DNA of 64,000 nucleotides from Hoeflea sp. GTDB taxonomy: Bacteria; Pseudomonadota; Alphaproteobacteria; Rhizobiales; Rhizobiaceae. The stretch is taken from contig NZ_NVXQ01000024.1 in the NCBI RefSeq assembly GCF_002733955.1, positions 62,001 through 126,000 on the forward strand. The letters are read 5' to 3'. Below, in pieces: positions 9,711-18,208 of the stretch (position 1 is its first letter; each line of letters starts with the position of its first letter). The notes beneath the pieces were generated by a model. That model did not search any database, was not told the origin of the DNA, and saw only the letters and a program-made list of their open reading frames with translations. The position numbers and the translations under genes are program-made.

Positions 9711-10468
9711 GTGCATTTGACCCCGATTACCAAGGCGCCTGTGTGCGACCGTCGCCCAATCACGGCGAACGCAAGGGCGGACGCACGCCGGACATGCTGA
9801 TCCTGCATTACACCGGGATGTCGACGGCATCTTCCGCCCTCGACTGGCTGTGCAGCGAGGAGAGCCAGGTCTCTTCGCATTACTTCGTCGATGAAGATGG
9901 TGTGGTGACCCAGTTGCTGCCAGAAAGCGCCCGCGGCTGGCATGCGGGGCAGAGCTCGTGGAAGGGTGAAACCGACATCAACTCGGCCTCGATCGGCATC
10001 GAGATCGCCAATCCGGGGCATCCGGCGGGATCGCCACCGTTCGAAGAGGCGCAAATCGAGGCCGTGATCGCTTTGTGCCGCGACATCATCGCCCGCCATG
10101 CCATTCCTGCCGAACGGGTGCTGGCACATTCGGACGTGGCGCCGCTGCGCAAGCAGGATCCGGGGGAGAAATTTCCCTGGGACCGGCTGCACAGTGAAGG
10201 GATTGGTCATTGGGTCGAGCCGCTTCCTGTCGGTGGGGGACGGTTTTTCCAGGAAGGCGATGCCGGAGAGCCGGTAGAGGCGCTGCAGACGATGCTGGCG
10301 CTTTACGGTTATGACGTGCAGGTCGATGGCATCTTCAGTGCCGAGACCGCGGCAGCAATCCGGGCGTTTCAGCGGCACTTCCGTCCGGCACGGGTGGACG
10401 GCATTGCCGATGCCTCGACCATCGGCACCCTGCATCAGCTGTTGACAGCGCTGCCGACCGTCGCCTGA
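9707..10468 (+). CDS. N-acetylmuramoyl-L-alanine amidase (AmpD/AmiD type) with peptidoglycan-binding domain
   Basis: Zinc amidase cleaving the MurNAc to L-alanine bond. The Amidase_2 domain covers roughly residues 15-160 with putative zinc ligands H34 (LHYTG), H141 (LAHSD) and D151 (KQDPG). A PG_binding_1 domain follows (approximately 180-250; EPVEALQTMLALYGY..., TAAAIRAFQRHFRP). No signal peptide is visible, so it is more likely a cytosolic recycling enzyme (AmpD-like), although the wall-binding domain would suit the periplasm. Its ATG overlaps the stop of the TerB-DnaJ gene. Confidence 0.92.
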   Translation: MSAFDPDYQGACVRPSPNHGERKGGRTPDMLILHYTGMSTASSALDWLCSEESQVSSHYFVDEDGVVTQLLPESARGWHAGQSSWKGETDINSASIGIEIANPGHPAGSPPFEEAQIEAVIALCRDIIARHAIPAERVLAHSDVAPLRKQDPGEKFPWDRLHSEGIGHWVEPLPVGGGRFFQEGDAGEPVEALQTMLALYGYDVQVDGIFSAETAAAIRAFQRHFRPARVDGIADASTIGTLHQLLTALPTVA

Positions 10469-10733
10469 TCGGGTCACGACGAGCAACGGGCTTGAAACAG
10501 CAAATCCGTCAAAATGTTACAGAGTGAAACGCAAGTTTATTGAGACGCAGCAATTTGGGGGTTGCCGGTCATAAATCGGCCCGGGTCTGCCCTCATTGGG
10601 ATGGCTTCACACACGGGGCGGTGATGGCGATTGGCCAGCCGCTTTTCCGGAATGACAAGCAACGCGCCAAGGGGATTTGCCCCGTCCCCGTCAATGTACG
10701 GTTGGGCAAGGCGCCATCGGAGTAAATTACAAA

Positions 10734-11246
10734 ATGCGTTTTATTCTCACGGCTGCTGCTGCGGCCTTGCTCTCGCTTGCGCTCTCGGGCTGCGAAACCA
10801 CCGGCGTTTCGAGCGAAACAACCGGTTCGATCTCAAGCAGCAAGATCAAAAGCTCCAGCATGAGCTTCGGATACTCTTCGCGGCCGCATGGCAAACTGAT
10901 TTCCAAATACGCCAAGTCCCACGGCGTGCCGGAATCCCTGGCCCATGCCGTGATTACTGTCGAGAGCAACTACCGGGCAAATGCCCGGGGTGCGGCCGGT
11001 GAAGTCGGACTGATGCAGATCAAGCCGGCGACAGCCCGGATGATGGGCTACAAGGGGTCGACCAAGGCGCTCTATGATCCAGAGACCAACATCAAATACG
11101 GCATGAAGTATCTGGCAAAAGCGCATCAGCTGGGTGGCGGGACCACCTGCGGCACCATTCTGAAATACAATGCCGGCCATGGCGCGAAACGGATGAACCC
11201 GATTTCGAAACGCTACTGCGGCAAGGTTGCCAAGCTGATGAAATAA
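10734..11246 (+). CDS. lytic transglycosylase-like lipoprotein (SLT domain)
   Basis: 170 residues. The lipoprotein signal ends LALSGC with C20 as the lipidation site, followed by a Ser/Thr-rich linker to about residue 50 and an SLT-fold domain. The catalytic glutamate is E77 in ITVESNYRANARG; the GEVGLMQIKPATA and LKYNAG motifs follow. It should cut glycan strands at the MurNAc-GlcNAc linkage from a membrane anchor. The ATG at 10734 has GGAG 11 bases upstream; in-frame starts further upstream would spoil the signal peptide. The 265 bases before it carry no recognisable gene. Confidence 0.93.
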   Translation: MRFILTAAAAALLSLALSGCETTGVSSETTGSISSSKIKSSSMSFGYSSRPHGKLISKYAKSHGVPESLAHAVITVESNYRANARGAAGEVGLMQIKPATARMMGYKGSTKALYDPETNIKYGMKYLAKAHQLGGGTTCGTILKYNAGHGAKRMNPISKRYCGKVAKLMK

Positions 11247-11332
11247 GGCTGGAGGGCCCCTTCTTTCATCAGCCTGGTGTCTACAAAACGCGGTTTGGTG
11301 AAAAAGGTTCCGGAAAAAATCAGAATATTTTG

Positions 11333-11358
11333 CGGCCGCCATTTCTGGCGGCCGTTTT
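11333..11358 (+). terminator. rho-independent terminator of the lytic transglycosylase gene
   Basis: Stem CGGCCGCC / GGCGGCCG with loop ATTTCT, followed directly by TTTT. It lies about 90 bases after the stop codon. Confidence 0.85.
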
Positions 11359-11451
11359 GCGTTGTGCACGGGAGAGACCGTGCGAACTGGCGCAGTTAGG
11401 TTAAAGACCGTGGATGTGGGATCGTGCCGACCAAGCAAGGGGAGGGATGGC

Positions 11452-11856
11452 ATGGTTTACGACCGCGAATTGATTTCCAACGGCAACCCCATGGAGGCCG
11501 TGGTCGGTTTCAGCCGGGCGGTGCGGGTTGGTCCCTATGTCTGCATCGGCGGCACGGCTCCGGTCGGTCCCGATGGGAAGACGGTGGGTGTCGGCGATGT
11601 GGCGCTGCAAACAAGGCAATGCCTCGAAATCATCAAGGCAGCGCTGGAAAGTGCCGGAGCGGGACTTGGTGACGTTGTTCGGACACGAGTCATCCTGACC
11701 GACATCACCCACTGGAAGGCCGCGATTGAAGTCCGGAAAGAGTATTTTCGCGATGTCCGCCCGGTCGACACGATCATGGCGGTCGACCGGTTCGTCAATC
11801 CGGACTGGCTGGTGGAGATTGAAGCGGATGCCGTGATTGCCGGATGGGGTGATTGA
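11452..11856 (+). CDS. RidA/YjgF family protein
   Basis: 134-residue Rid-family protein (trimeric fold). RidA proteins hydrolyse reactive enamine/imine intermediates; other members act in specific catabolic routes. Typical features are the N-terminal SNGNPMEAVVGFSRAVRVG segment, the central GDVALQTRQCLEIIKAALESAGAGLGDVVRTRVILTDI helix and the C-terminal VEIEADAVI. The strictly conserved RidA arginine appears as R93 in VVRTRVILTD or its neighbour; the exact subgroup is not certain. The ATG at 11452 follows a strong GGGGAGGG. It converges with the MATE gene. Confidence 0.9.
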   Translation: MVYDRELISNGNPMEAVVGFSRAVRVGPYVCIGGTAPVGPDGKTVGVGDVALQTRQCLEIIKAALESAGAGLGDVVRTRVILTDITHWKAAIEVRKEYFRDVRPVDTIMAVDRFVNPDWLVEIEADAVIAGWGD

Positions 11857-11858
11857 CC

Positions 11859-11886
11859 CCACCCGGATAACTGCAGCCCCGGGTGG
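11859..11886. terminator. shared stem-loop between convergent ridA-like and MATE genes
   Basis: Perfect 8-bp repeat CCACCCGG / CCGGGTGG around a 12-base loop, placed between two stop codons. No T-tract on either side, so termination strength is uncertain. Confidence 0.5.
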
Positions 11887-11901
11887 CCAGAGCCCGGCTT
11901 A

Positions 11902-13290
11902 CTAGCTGCGGGCCTCCAGCAACCCCCAGCGGTGGCCGGACAGCCGTCTTCGGTGCGCCAGCACGAGCACGGTGGTGGCCAGCACCAGCAGTTCGGCCAG
12001 GATGCCGGCATACCAAATGCCTGGTTCGCCAAACCAGAACGGCAAGGCGAGTGTCAGCGGCAGCGCGAAGAGATAGGTTCGCGACAGGCCGAGCAGGGCT
12101 GCCCTTGGCGCATCACCAATGGCCTGGAAGTAGGAGCCGATCATCATCACCGGACCGAAGATGAAGGTGGTCAAGACCACCAGCGGCAGGATCCGGGCGA
12201 TTTCACTGACGATGGCGCTGTCATCGACGAAAAGGTAGCCGATCACCGAGCGGGATCCGAGAAAGATCAGTTCCACCGTGACACAGTAGATCAGCGCCAG
12301 ACCCAGCGCCAGCACGATGCTCTTGTCGGTTCGCGCGGCCAGTCTGGCGCCGAAATTGTTGCCGGCGATGGTCTGGAACGCCATGCTCAGCCCCAGCAAA
12401 GGCAGGAATGTGAACGTGATCAGCCGGGTGATGATGCCAAACGCGCCGGCGGTCGAGGCATAGGTTTCCGCTGCCCAGAGCTGCAGGCAGTAAAGGGTGA
12501 GCCCCGCCGACAGCGACATGCCGATATAGCCGAGGCTCGAGGGCGCGCCGAGCGCCAGCAACTCGCCCCAGTGCCCGGAGCCAGACCAGAGCGGCAGCCG
12601 ACCAGTCGGGGTCTTCCGCGTGGTGGATTTCCGGTAGACGATCACCGCAGTCATCGAGCAGAGCTGCGCCAACACCGTGCCATAGGCCGAACCGGCGACG
12701 CCTGCGCCGAGTTCGACGATGAAGAGATAGTCGAAACCGATGTTGAGCAAGGCCGACATCAGCGTGATCGCTGTCATCGCCTTGAGCAGCCCCTCGCTGC
12801 GCAGGGCGGCGATGTTGATCGACAGCACGAAGACCAGCGGCGAGCACAGGATCAGGATCGAGATATAGGTGTAGCCCATCCCTGCCAGCGCCGGGTTTCC
12901 ATTGGCGGCCATCAGGCTCAGCGCATTGCCGATAAGCAGGAACATGGCGATCAGCACGGCGCAGACAACAAGGGACAGTTGAATGGCCTGGGCGAACACG
13001 GTCTGCGCCCGGTGCCGCTCGCCGCCGCCGATGAGGCGGGCAAAGACACTGGCAAAGCCGTTCGAGACCAGCGTCGAGAGCGCCACCAGCAGCATGTAGA
13101 GCGGGAACATCAATGTCACCGCAGTCAGCGCATCGGCGCCGACATAAGCGCCGAGGAAATAGGCATCGACCACGGTGAACAGGCCATTGACGCCCATTAC
13201 CACGATGATCGGCGTGGCGGTTCTGGCAAACAGCACCGGAAGCGGCTCGGCAAGATAGATATTTTCTTGGGGTGTCGACAATCCTGTCAT
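11902..13290 (-). CDS. MATE-family multidrug/toxin efflux transporter
   Basis: Cation-coupled exporter, 462 residues with about 12 transmembrane helices in two related halves, the normal MATE size. Family segments include the N-terminal FARTATPIIVVMGVNGLFTVVDAYFLG and NGFASVFARLIGGGE. I prefer the ATG at 13290 (MTGLSTPQE) because GAGG lies eight bases before it; in-frame starts at 13302 and further upstream exist. It is convergent with the RidA gene and divergent from rnpB, with about 245 bases between. Confidence 0.9.
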   Translation of the reverse strand: MTGLSTPQENIYLAEPLPVLFARTATPIIVVMGVNGLFTVVDAYFLGAYVGADALTAVTLMFPLYMLLVALSTLVSNGFASVFARLIGGGERHRAQTVFAQAIQLSLVVCAVLIAMFLLIGNALSLMAANGNPALAGMGYTYISILILCSPLVFVLSINIAALRSEGLLKAMTAITLMSALLNIGFDYLFIVELGAGVAGSAYGTVLAQLCSMTAVIVYRKSTTRKTPTGRLPLWSGSGHWGELLALGAPSSLGYIGMSLSAGLTLYCLQLWAAETYASTAGAFGIITRLITFTFLPLLGLSMAFQTIAGNNFGARLAARTDKSIVLALGLALIYCVTVELIFLGSRSVIGYLFVDDSAIVSEIARILPLVVLTTFIFGPVMMIGSYFQAIGDAPRAALLGLSRTYLFALPLTLALPFWFGEPGIWYAGILAELLVLATTVLVLAHRRRLSGHRWGLLEARS

Positions 13291-13535
13291 CACAAACCTC
13301 ATTTCGTGTCTGGATGCGGAAATCAGAAGGGCGCTCGCATTGCCATCAAACCGCATTCAACTGAAATGGGTGGATGAGAATATTGCGAAGGACTTCACCA
13401 TGGACGAGCCAGCGAGCGGCAGGGGCCTTCACCCTGTAAAGCTCGATATTGTGTCGTGTGTGGATTGTCAATCGGCATGGCCGTCCGGCCTGCTGGCATT
13501 TGTCTGGTCATAGCTCGCATCATGGTCTAAGAGAA

Positions 13536-13980
13536 GCGCGCCAGTCGGCCGGGCAGCCGCGCCTTGCACCGTCGAAAGACAGCAGGGGGAGGAAAGTCCG
13601 GGCTCCACGGATAAACGGTGCCGGATAACGTCCGGCGGGGGCGACCCCAGGGAAAGTGCCACAGAAAGTAAACCGCCCCGCCTTCTGATTGCCGCTGCCT
13701 GAGACCAGGTCTTGCGGCAATGAGATGGCGGGGTAAGGGTGAAAGGGTGGGGTAAGAGCCCACCGCGCGACCGGCAACGGAAGCGGCACGGTAAACCCCA
13801 CCGGGAGCAAGACCGAATAGGGATGACGCAGGGCGCAAGCCCGGCCCTTTTTCCGGGGTTGATCATCCGGGTAGGTTGCTTGAGGTGCGCGGTAACGCGT
13901 ATCCCAGAGGAATGGCTGCCACGTTTTGGCCCGCAAGGGTCAAGGCCATACAGAACCCGGCTTACAGGCCGACTGGCAAT
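13536..13980 (+). ncRNA. rnpB: RNase P RNA (type A)
   Basis: Catalytic RNA of ribonuclease P, which matures tRNA 5' ends. The ends pair as helix P1: GCCAGTCGGCC (13540-13550) with GGCCGACTGGC (13967-13977), a perfect 11-bp match. Universal core elements are present: GAGGAAAGTCCGGGCTCCAC near 13580-13600, the AGGGTGAAAGGGTGGGGTAAGAGCCCACCG block near 13735-13765, and AGAACCCGGCTTACAGG near the 3' end. The exact ends are set from P1 and could shift by a few bases. No protein gene is credible here; all overlapping frames are shadows. Confidence 0.96.
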
Positions 13981-14034
13981 TTTCTTGCTGCTACATCCGC
14001 GCCGGATAATGACGTCCGGGCCGGGGGCTGGTGC

Positions 14035-14119
14035 GGGCAAGCGTGGATGACGGGCAGATTTTGCTTGCCCATGCTGCTGTTTCATTTCACATTTCCGCCG
14101 GGTCCCCGTCCAAGGGGAC
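14035..14119 (+). promoter_or_regulatory. two stem-loops in the leader of the second TRAP operon
   Basis: GGGCAAGC (14035-14042) pairs with GCTTGCCC (14063-14070). A second hairpin GTCCCC / GGGGAC (14102-14119) ends three bases before the GGGAGG ribosome-binding site. Their position suggests an influence on translation or stability of the receptor mRNA. No known riboswitch was recognised. Confidence 0.4.
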
Positions 14120-14132
14120 AAGGGAGGAAAAT

Positions 14133-15134
14133 ATGAAAACCATCACCAAGTCTCTTGGAGCGCTGATGCTTGGCACAACGCTTGTGCTGTCATCATCTGT
14201 CATGTCACTCGCCGCAGAGAAGATGCGGATCTCGCTGCAGCTGCCGTTGAAATCCCATCTGGGGCAGAACCTGGTCCTGTTCGAAAAGGAAGTCGAGGAG
14301 CGGACCGGCGGTGCGATCGATGTCGAGATCTACGATTCGGCGCAGCTTTACAAGGACAAGGAAGTGCCCGCAGCGGTTGGCTCGGGCTCTATCGAGGCCG
14401 GTGTGGCTTCGCTGACGCGCTATGTCGGGGACGTTCCGGCGGTGGATGTGTTTTACATGCCGTTCCTGCTCAATTCGGAGGAAAAGGTGCGTGCGGCGGT
14501 GGCCAAGGGCTCGCCGATCCGCTCCGCGCTCGAGGAAGCGATCGCCGAAACCGGCGGGCAGATCCTCTACTGGCAGGCCTATGGTGGCGCGATCCTGCTG
14601 TCGAATGGCGGGCCGATCAAGACGCCCGACGATCTCGAAGGCAAGAAGGTCCGCGTGTTCGGCAAGACGCTGGGTGATTTCGTCACCGCCAATGGCGGCG
14701 CGCCGACAATGGTGTCGGGCTCCGAGCAGTATCTCGCCTATCAGCGCGGCACGGTCGACGCCGGCATGACAGGTGTTTCCGGCGTCAAATCGCGCAAGCT
14801 GTGGGAAGTGATGGACACGATCACGGTGACCAACCACGCCGATATCGAGTTCGTGGTGGTGGTCAACTCTGATTGGTGGAACGGCCTGTCGGATGAAATC
14901 CGCGGCCAGATCGAGGCGGCCGCCAAGGTTGCCGAGGACACCGTGCGTGACGACATGGCCGGCATCGAAGCGGCTGCCTACGAGGCCGCCAAGGAAGCGG
15001 GAATGACCATCTACACGCCGACGGACGAAGAAATCGACGCCTGGAAGGCTGCCTCGCAGCCAGTCTATGACAACTTCGTCGATAGTGCCGGGGATCTCGG
15101 CGCGAAAGTGCTGGACGCAGCCAAAAAGCTGTAA
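14133..15134 (+). CDS. TRAP transporter substrate-binding protein (DctP family)
   Basis: Periplasmic receptor, 333 residues, with an N-terminal signal peptide ending near LAA (approximately residue 29). The conserved substrate-anchoring arginine is R174 in KKVRVFG; the following GSEQYLAYQRGTVDAGMTG is typical of carboxylate-binding receptors. The ATG at 14133 has GGGAGG eight bases upstream. It begins an operon of receptor, small permease, large permease and an isocitrate-lyase-superfamily enzyme, which points to a C4-C6 carboxylic acid as ligand. It is clearly different in sequence from the receptor gene at 3274. Confidence 0.93.
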   Translation: MKTITKSLGALMLGTTLVLSSSVMSLAAEKMRISLQLPLKSHLGQNLVLFEKEVEERTGGAIDVEIYDSAQLYKDKEVPAAVGSGSIEAGVASLTRYVGDVPAVDVFYMPFLLNSEEKVRAAVAKGSPIRSALEEAIAETGGQILYWQAYGGAILLSNGGPIKTPDDLEGKKVRVFGKTLGDFVTANGGAPTMVSGSEQYLAYQRGTVDAGMTGVSGVKSRKLWEVMDTITVTNHADIEFVVVVNSDWWNGLSDEIRGQIEAAAKVAEDTVRDDMAGIEAAAYEAAKEAGMTIYTPTDEEIDAWKAASQPVYDNFVDSAGDLGAKVLDAAKKL

Positions 15135-15187
15135 GGCGTCTAACGCGCGCATGCCGAAAAGCCGTGCGCGCGCATGCGCTTCAAGAC

Positions 15188-15234
15188 ATTGCAGCGCCAT
15201 CATGAGCCAAGGGTTTGGTGGCGCTGCAATTTTC
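15188..15234 (+). terminator. stem-loop between TRAP receptor and permease genes
   Basis: Perfect 12-bp repeat ATTGCAGCGCCA / TGGCGCTGCAAT with a 19-base loop, followed by TTT. It occupies the same place in the operon as the hairpin at 4258-4287 and probably limits read-through into the permease genes. Confidence 0.7.
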
Positions 15235-15299
15235 GGTCCACCATGCCAACAGAAAGATAAGCCGCGGACGCATGCGTCCGGGGGCCTGATTTCATCACC

Positions 15300-15791
15300 A
15301 TGTACCAGCGATTGATCCATATCTGCGCCTGGTTTGCCGCCTGTCTGATGGTACTTGCGGGCGCCATGCTGACTTACGAGGTGGTGGCGCGCTATTTCTT
15401 CATCCGCCCGACCATCTGGGCCGGCGAGCTGTCGCAGCTTTGTCTGATCTGGGGCTGCATGATCGGCATGCCGCAGCTGATGAAGGCGCGGCAGCACATC
15501 ACCGTCAGTGCGATCACATCGCTGCTGCAGCCCGGCGCGCGAAAGGCCGCGGAGCTCTGCGCGCTTGCCTGCGTGCTGGTGTTTTCGACAATCGTTGCGC
15601 TCTATGGCTGGGACATTTTCCACGATTCCTTCCAGCGCGGGCGCACCACCGGCAGCCTGCTCGACATGCCGATCTGGGTCGTTGAACTGGCCATTCCGGT
15701 GGGCTTCGCCCTGCTTGCCGTGCAGGCGCTGATCGAAATCGTGCAGCTTGCACGCGGCGCTGCAATCCCTGAAGAGGCGGCTCACGAATGA
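15300..15791 (+). CDS. TRAP transporter small permease (DctQ family)
   Basis: 163-residue membrane protein with four predicted helices (approximately 10-32, 45-62, 85-108, 128-150) and the DctQ-typical WAGELSQLCLIWGCMIG segment. It starts at the ATG at 15300; no strong ribosome-binding site is visible. Its stop codon overlaps the ATG of the large permease gene by four bases (ATGA), indicating coupled translation. Confidence 0.9.
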   Translation: MYQRLIHICAWFAACLMVLAGAMLTYEVVARYFFIRPTIWAGELSQLCLIWGCMIGMPQLMKARQHITVSAITSLLQPGARKAAELCALACVLVFSTIVALYGWDIFHDSFQRGRTTGSLLDMPIWVVELAIPVGFALLAVQALIEIVQLARGAAIPEEAAHE

Positions 15792-17062
15792 CCATTCTGC
15801 TCATCCTTGCCGTCCTGTTCGTGCTGCTGCTTGGCGGTGTGCCGGTTGCCTTCGCGCTTGGCGGTATCGGCCTCGGCATGCTGATTGCCGGCGGGTTCTC
15901 GCCGCTGATGGCGCCGCAGGCGCTGCTGTCGACGCTCGATGGTTTCATCCTGCTCGCGGTGCCGCTGTTTCTCCTGATGTCGAACGTGCTGCTCAAGGGC
16001 GGCGTCGGGCGCGACCTGTTCGCTGCGGTTCAGGCCTGGGTCGGGCACTGGCCCGGCGGGCTGGCGGTGGCGACGATCCTGTCCTGTGGCATCTTCGCGG
16101 CGATCTCGGGTTCGTCGGTGGCCACGGCCGCGACCATCGGCACGGTGGCCATTCCCGAAATGATATCGCGAGGCTACGGCAAGCGCTTTGTCTACGGGCT
16201 GATGGCAGCCGGTGGAACGCTAGGGATCCTGATCCCGCCCTCGATCCCGATGATTGTCTATGGCTTTGTCACCGAGGAAAGCGTCATCGCGCTGTTCCTG
16301 GCAGGCATCGGACCGGGACTGGTGCTGGTGGGGCTGTTCATCGGCTATGCCATGGTCTACGCGCGGTTTTCGCCCGAATACCAGAGCCTCCCCAAGGCCA
16401 GCTGGAGCGAGCGGCGCGATGCCTCGATCCGGGCGATGCCGTCGATCCTGCTGGCCATGGTGGTGGTGGGTGGATTGTACACCGGCGCGTTTACCCCGAC
16501 GGAGGCTGCAGCCATCGGCTTTGCCTGTGCGCTGATCATCACCATCGTGTTTCTCAGGACGCTGACCTGGCAGGGTTTCAAGGAGGCGGTCTACGGCTCG
16601 ATGGTGACGACGGTGGCGATCCTGCTGATCGTGGCCGGGGCAAAAGTGTTCGGCAAGGCGATCGCGCTCTACCGGATCCCGCAGGACATTTCGGCCTTCA
16701 TCACCGCCAATATCGAGGGGCCGATCCTGTTCATCCTGGCGATCAGCGTCATCCTTCTGTTGATGGGGCTGGTGTTCGAGGCGCTGTCGATGGTGCTGAT
16801 CATGACACCGGTGCTGCTGCCCTCGGCGCTGGCGCTTGGCTTCGATCCGATCTGGTTCGGGGTCTACATGGTGGTATTGGTGGAGTGCGCGCTGATCACG
16901 CCGCCGGTGGGGCTCAACCTCTATGTGATCCAGTCGGTGGCCAAGACGACGCTGGGCGAGGTGTCTCGCGGGGTGGTGCCATTCCTGGCGCTGATGCTGG
17001 CAACGGTTGCGCTGCTCTACATTTTCCCCGATATCGCGCTCTACATTCCTTTCAAATGGTGA
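15788..17062 (+). CDS. TRAP transporter large permease (DctM family)
   Basis: 424-residue translocation subunit with about 12 hydrophobic segments. DctM signatures are FAAISGSSVATAATIG (near 102-117), GILIPPSIPMIVYG and the C-terminal ALITPPVGLNLYVIQS. The ATG overlaps the stop codon of the small permease gene. The enzyme gene follows after only seven bases, so transport and metabolism are expected to be co-expressed. Confidence 0.93.
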   Translation: MTILLILAVLFVLLLGGVPVAFALGGIGLGMLIAGGFSPLMAPQALLSTLDGFILLAVPLFLLMSNVLLKGGVGRDLFAAVQAWVGHWPGGLAVATILSCGIFAAISGSSVATAATIGTVAIPEMISRGYGKRFVYGLMAAGGTLGILIPPSIPMIVYGFVTEESVIALFLAGIGPGLVLVGLFIGYAMVYARFSPEYQSLPKASWSERRDASIRAMPSILLAMVVVGGLYTGAFTPTEAAAIGFACALIITIVFLRTLTWQGFKEAVYGSMVTTVAILLIVAGAKVFGKAIALYRIPQDISAFITANIEGPILFILAISVILLLMGLVFEALSMVLIMTPVLLPSALALGFDPIWFGVYMVVLVECALITPPVGLNLYVIQSVAKTTLGEVSRGVVPFLALMLATVALLYIFPDIALYIPFKW

Positions 17063-17069
17063 GACCGAG

Positions 17070-17939
17070 ATGAAGACCCAGAGATTGCGCGACCTGCTGG
17101 CGCAGGACAAATGCCACATCATGCCCTGCTGCTTCGATGCGCTGTCGGCCAAGCTTATTGCCCAGGAAGGCTATGAGCTGACCTTCATGTCGGGCTTTGC
17201 CGCTTCGGCCTCGCGCATCGGCGCGCCGGACCTGGGGCTGATGTCCTATGGCGAAGTGTTGGACCAGGCGCGCAACATTGCCGGTGCGGTGCCGATTCCG
17301 CTGATCGGCGACGGCGACACCGGCTATGGCAATGCGATGAATGTGCGCCGTACCGTCGATGGCTTTGCCCGCGCCGGATGCGCCTCGGTTATGATCGAGG
17401 ACCAGCTGGCGCCCAAGCGCTGCGGCCACACGCCGGGCAAGGCGGTGGTGGAGCGCGGCGAGGCTTTCGACAGGATCCGCGCCGCCGTCGATGCGCGCGC
17501 GGCGCTGCGTGAAGACGGCCATGACATCCTGATCCTGGCGCGCACCGATGCGCGGCACGAACATGGGCTTTCCGAAGCGATCGAGCGGGCGGCGAAATTT
17601 GCCGAGCTCGGCGCCGACATCCTGTTCGTTGAGGCGCCCAAGAGCGAAGCGGAGATGCGTGAAGTCTGCGGTTCGCTGCCGGGCCCGAAAATGGCAAACA
17701 TCGTCGAAGGCGGCGAGACGCCGGATCTTCCCAATGCGGCGCTGCACGATATCGGCTATGCGATTGCCGCCTATCCGCTGACGCTGATGGCTGCTGCCAT
17801 GGCAGCGATGACCACCGCACTGCGTGGCATGCGCGAAGATCGGCGCGAGAACCTGATGGGGTTTGGCGAATTGCGCGAGCGCATCGGGTTTGAAGACTAC
17901 TACCGGATCTCGTCGGACTACGACTCCGCCAGCCGCTAG
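17070..17939 (+). CDS. isocitrate lyase / PEP mutase superfamily enzyme (2-methylisocitrate lyase-like)
   Basis: 289-residue TIM-barrel enzyme. The loop K116-R117-C118-G119-H120 matches the lyase motif K(K/R)CGH, with C118 as the expected catalytic cysteine; DGDTGYGN (near 74-81) and EDQ supply metal-binding residues. Members split 2-methylisocitrate, 2,3-dimethylmalate or similar acids, or decarboxylate oxaloacetate; the presence of the cysteine favours a C-C lyase over a phosphonomutase. Placed seven bases after a TRAP permease gene, it probably acts on the imported acid. The exact substrate is unknown. Confidence 0.87.
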   Translation: MKTQRLRDLLAQDKCHIMPCCFDALSAKLIAQEGYELTFMSGFAASASRIGAPDLGLMSYGEVLDQARNIAGAVPIPLIGDGDTGYGNAMNVRRTVDGFARAGCASVMIEDQLAPKRCGHTPGKAVVERGEAFDRIRAAVDARAALREDGHDILILARTDARHEHGLSEAIERAAKFAELGADILFVEAPKSEAEMREVCGSLPGPKMANIVEGGETPDLPNAALHDIGYAIAAYPLTLMAAAMAAMTTALRGMREDRRENLMGFGELRERIGFEDYYRISSDYDSASR

Positions 17940-18004
17940 GACTTGCGGCAGCAGGTTTTGTCTGCTCGCTGTTGATGTTTTCAATTGAGCAACAGGCGCG
18001 GTCT

Positions 18005-18170
18005 GCGCTTGGCTGTGGTTCCGGGGGCAAGGCCCCCTGGGGCCGCAGCCATTTGCGCTGTGAGACCGGAACCAAATCTTTCCGGTCTCGTTGAAGGGCA
18101 GGCGGGCCGAGATGCCCCTCCTGGCCGCCTCTTCAGGGTCATTGCAGCCCCTGCGCCCCCGACCCTGAAG
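18005..18170. other. hairpin-rich intergenic region
   Basis: Consecutive inverted repeats fill most of the 269 bases between the lyase gene and the DUF892 gene. They are GGCTGTGG (18011-18018) with CCGCAGCC (18043-18050) enclosing GGGGGC-AAG-GCCCCC; GAGACCGGAA (18062-18071) with TTCCGGTCTC (18080-18089); and CTTCAGGGTC (18131-18140) with GACCCTGAAG (18161-18170). A weaker bulged repeat lies at about 18100-18130. Possible roles are a terminator plus structured 5' leader, a small RNA, or a repeated palindromic element. No known family was recognised. Confidence 0.55.
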
Positions 18171-18208
18171 ACCAGTCATCATTGCCATTTTTCAAAAGGA
18201 AACGTGCC

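Noticed and set aside
11932-13377. 481-residue plus-strand open frame over the MATE gene
   Set aside because: Gln/His/Arg/Asp-rich shadow of a well-recognised transporter; no domain features.
13468-14121. Open frames of about 100-217 residues on both strands
   Set aside because: They overlap RNase P RNA, whose conserved helices explain the sequence.
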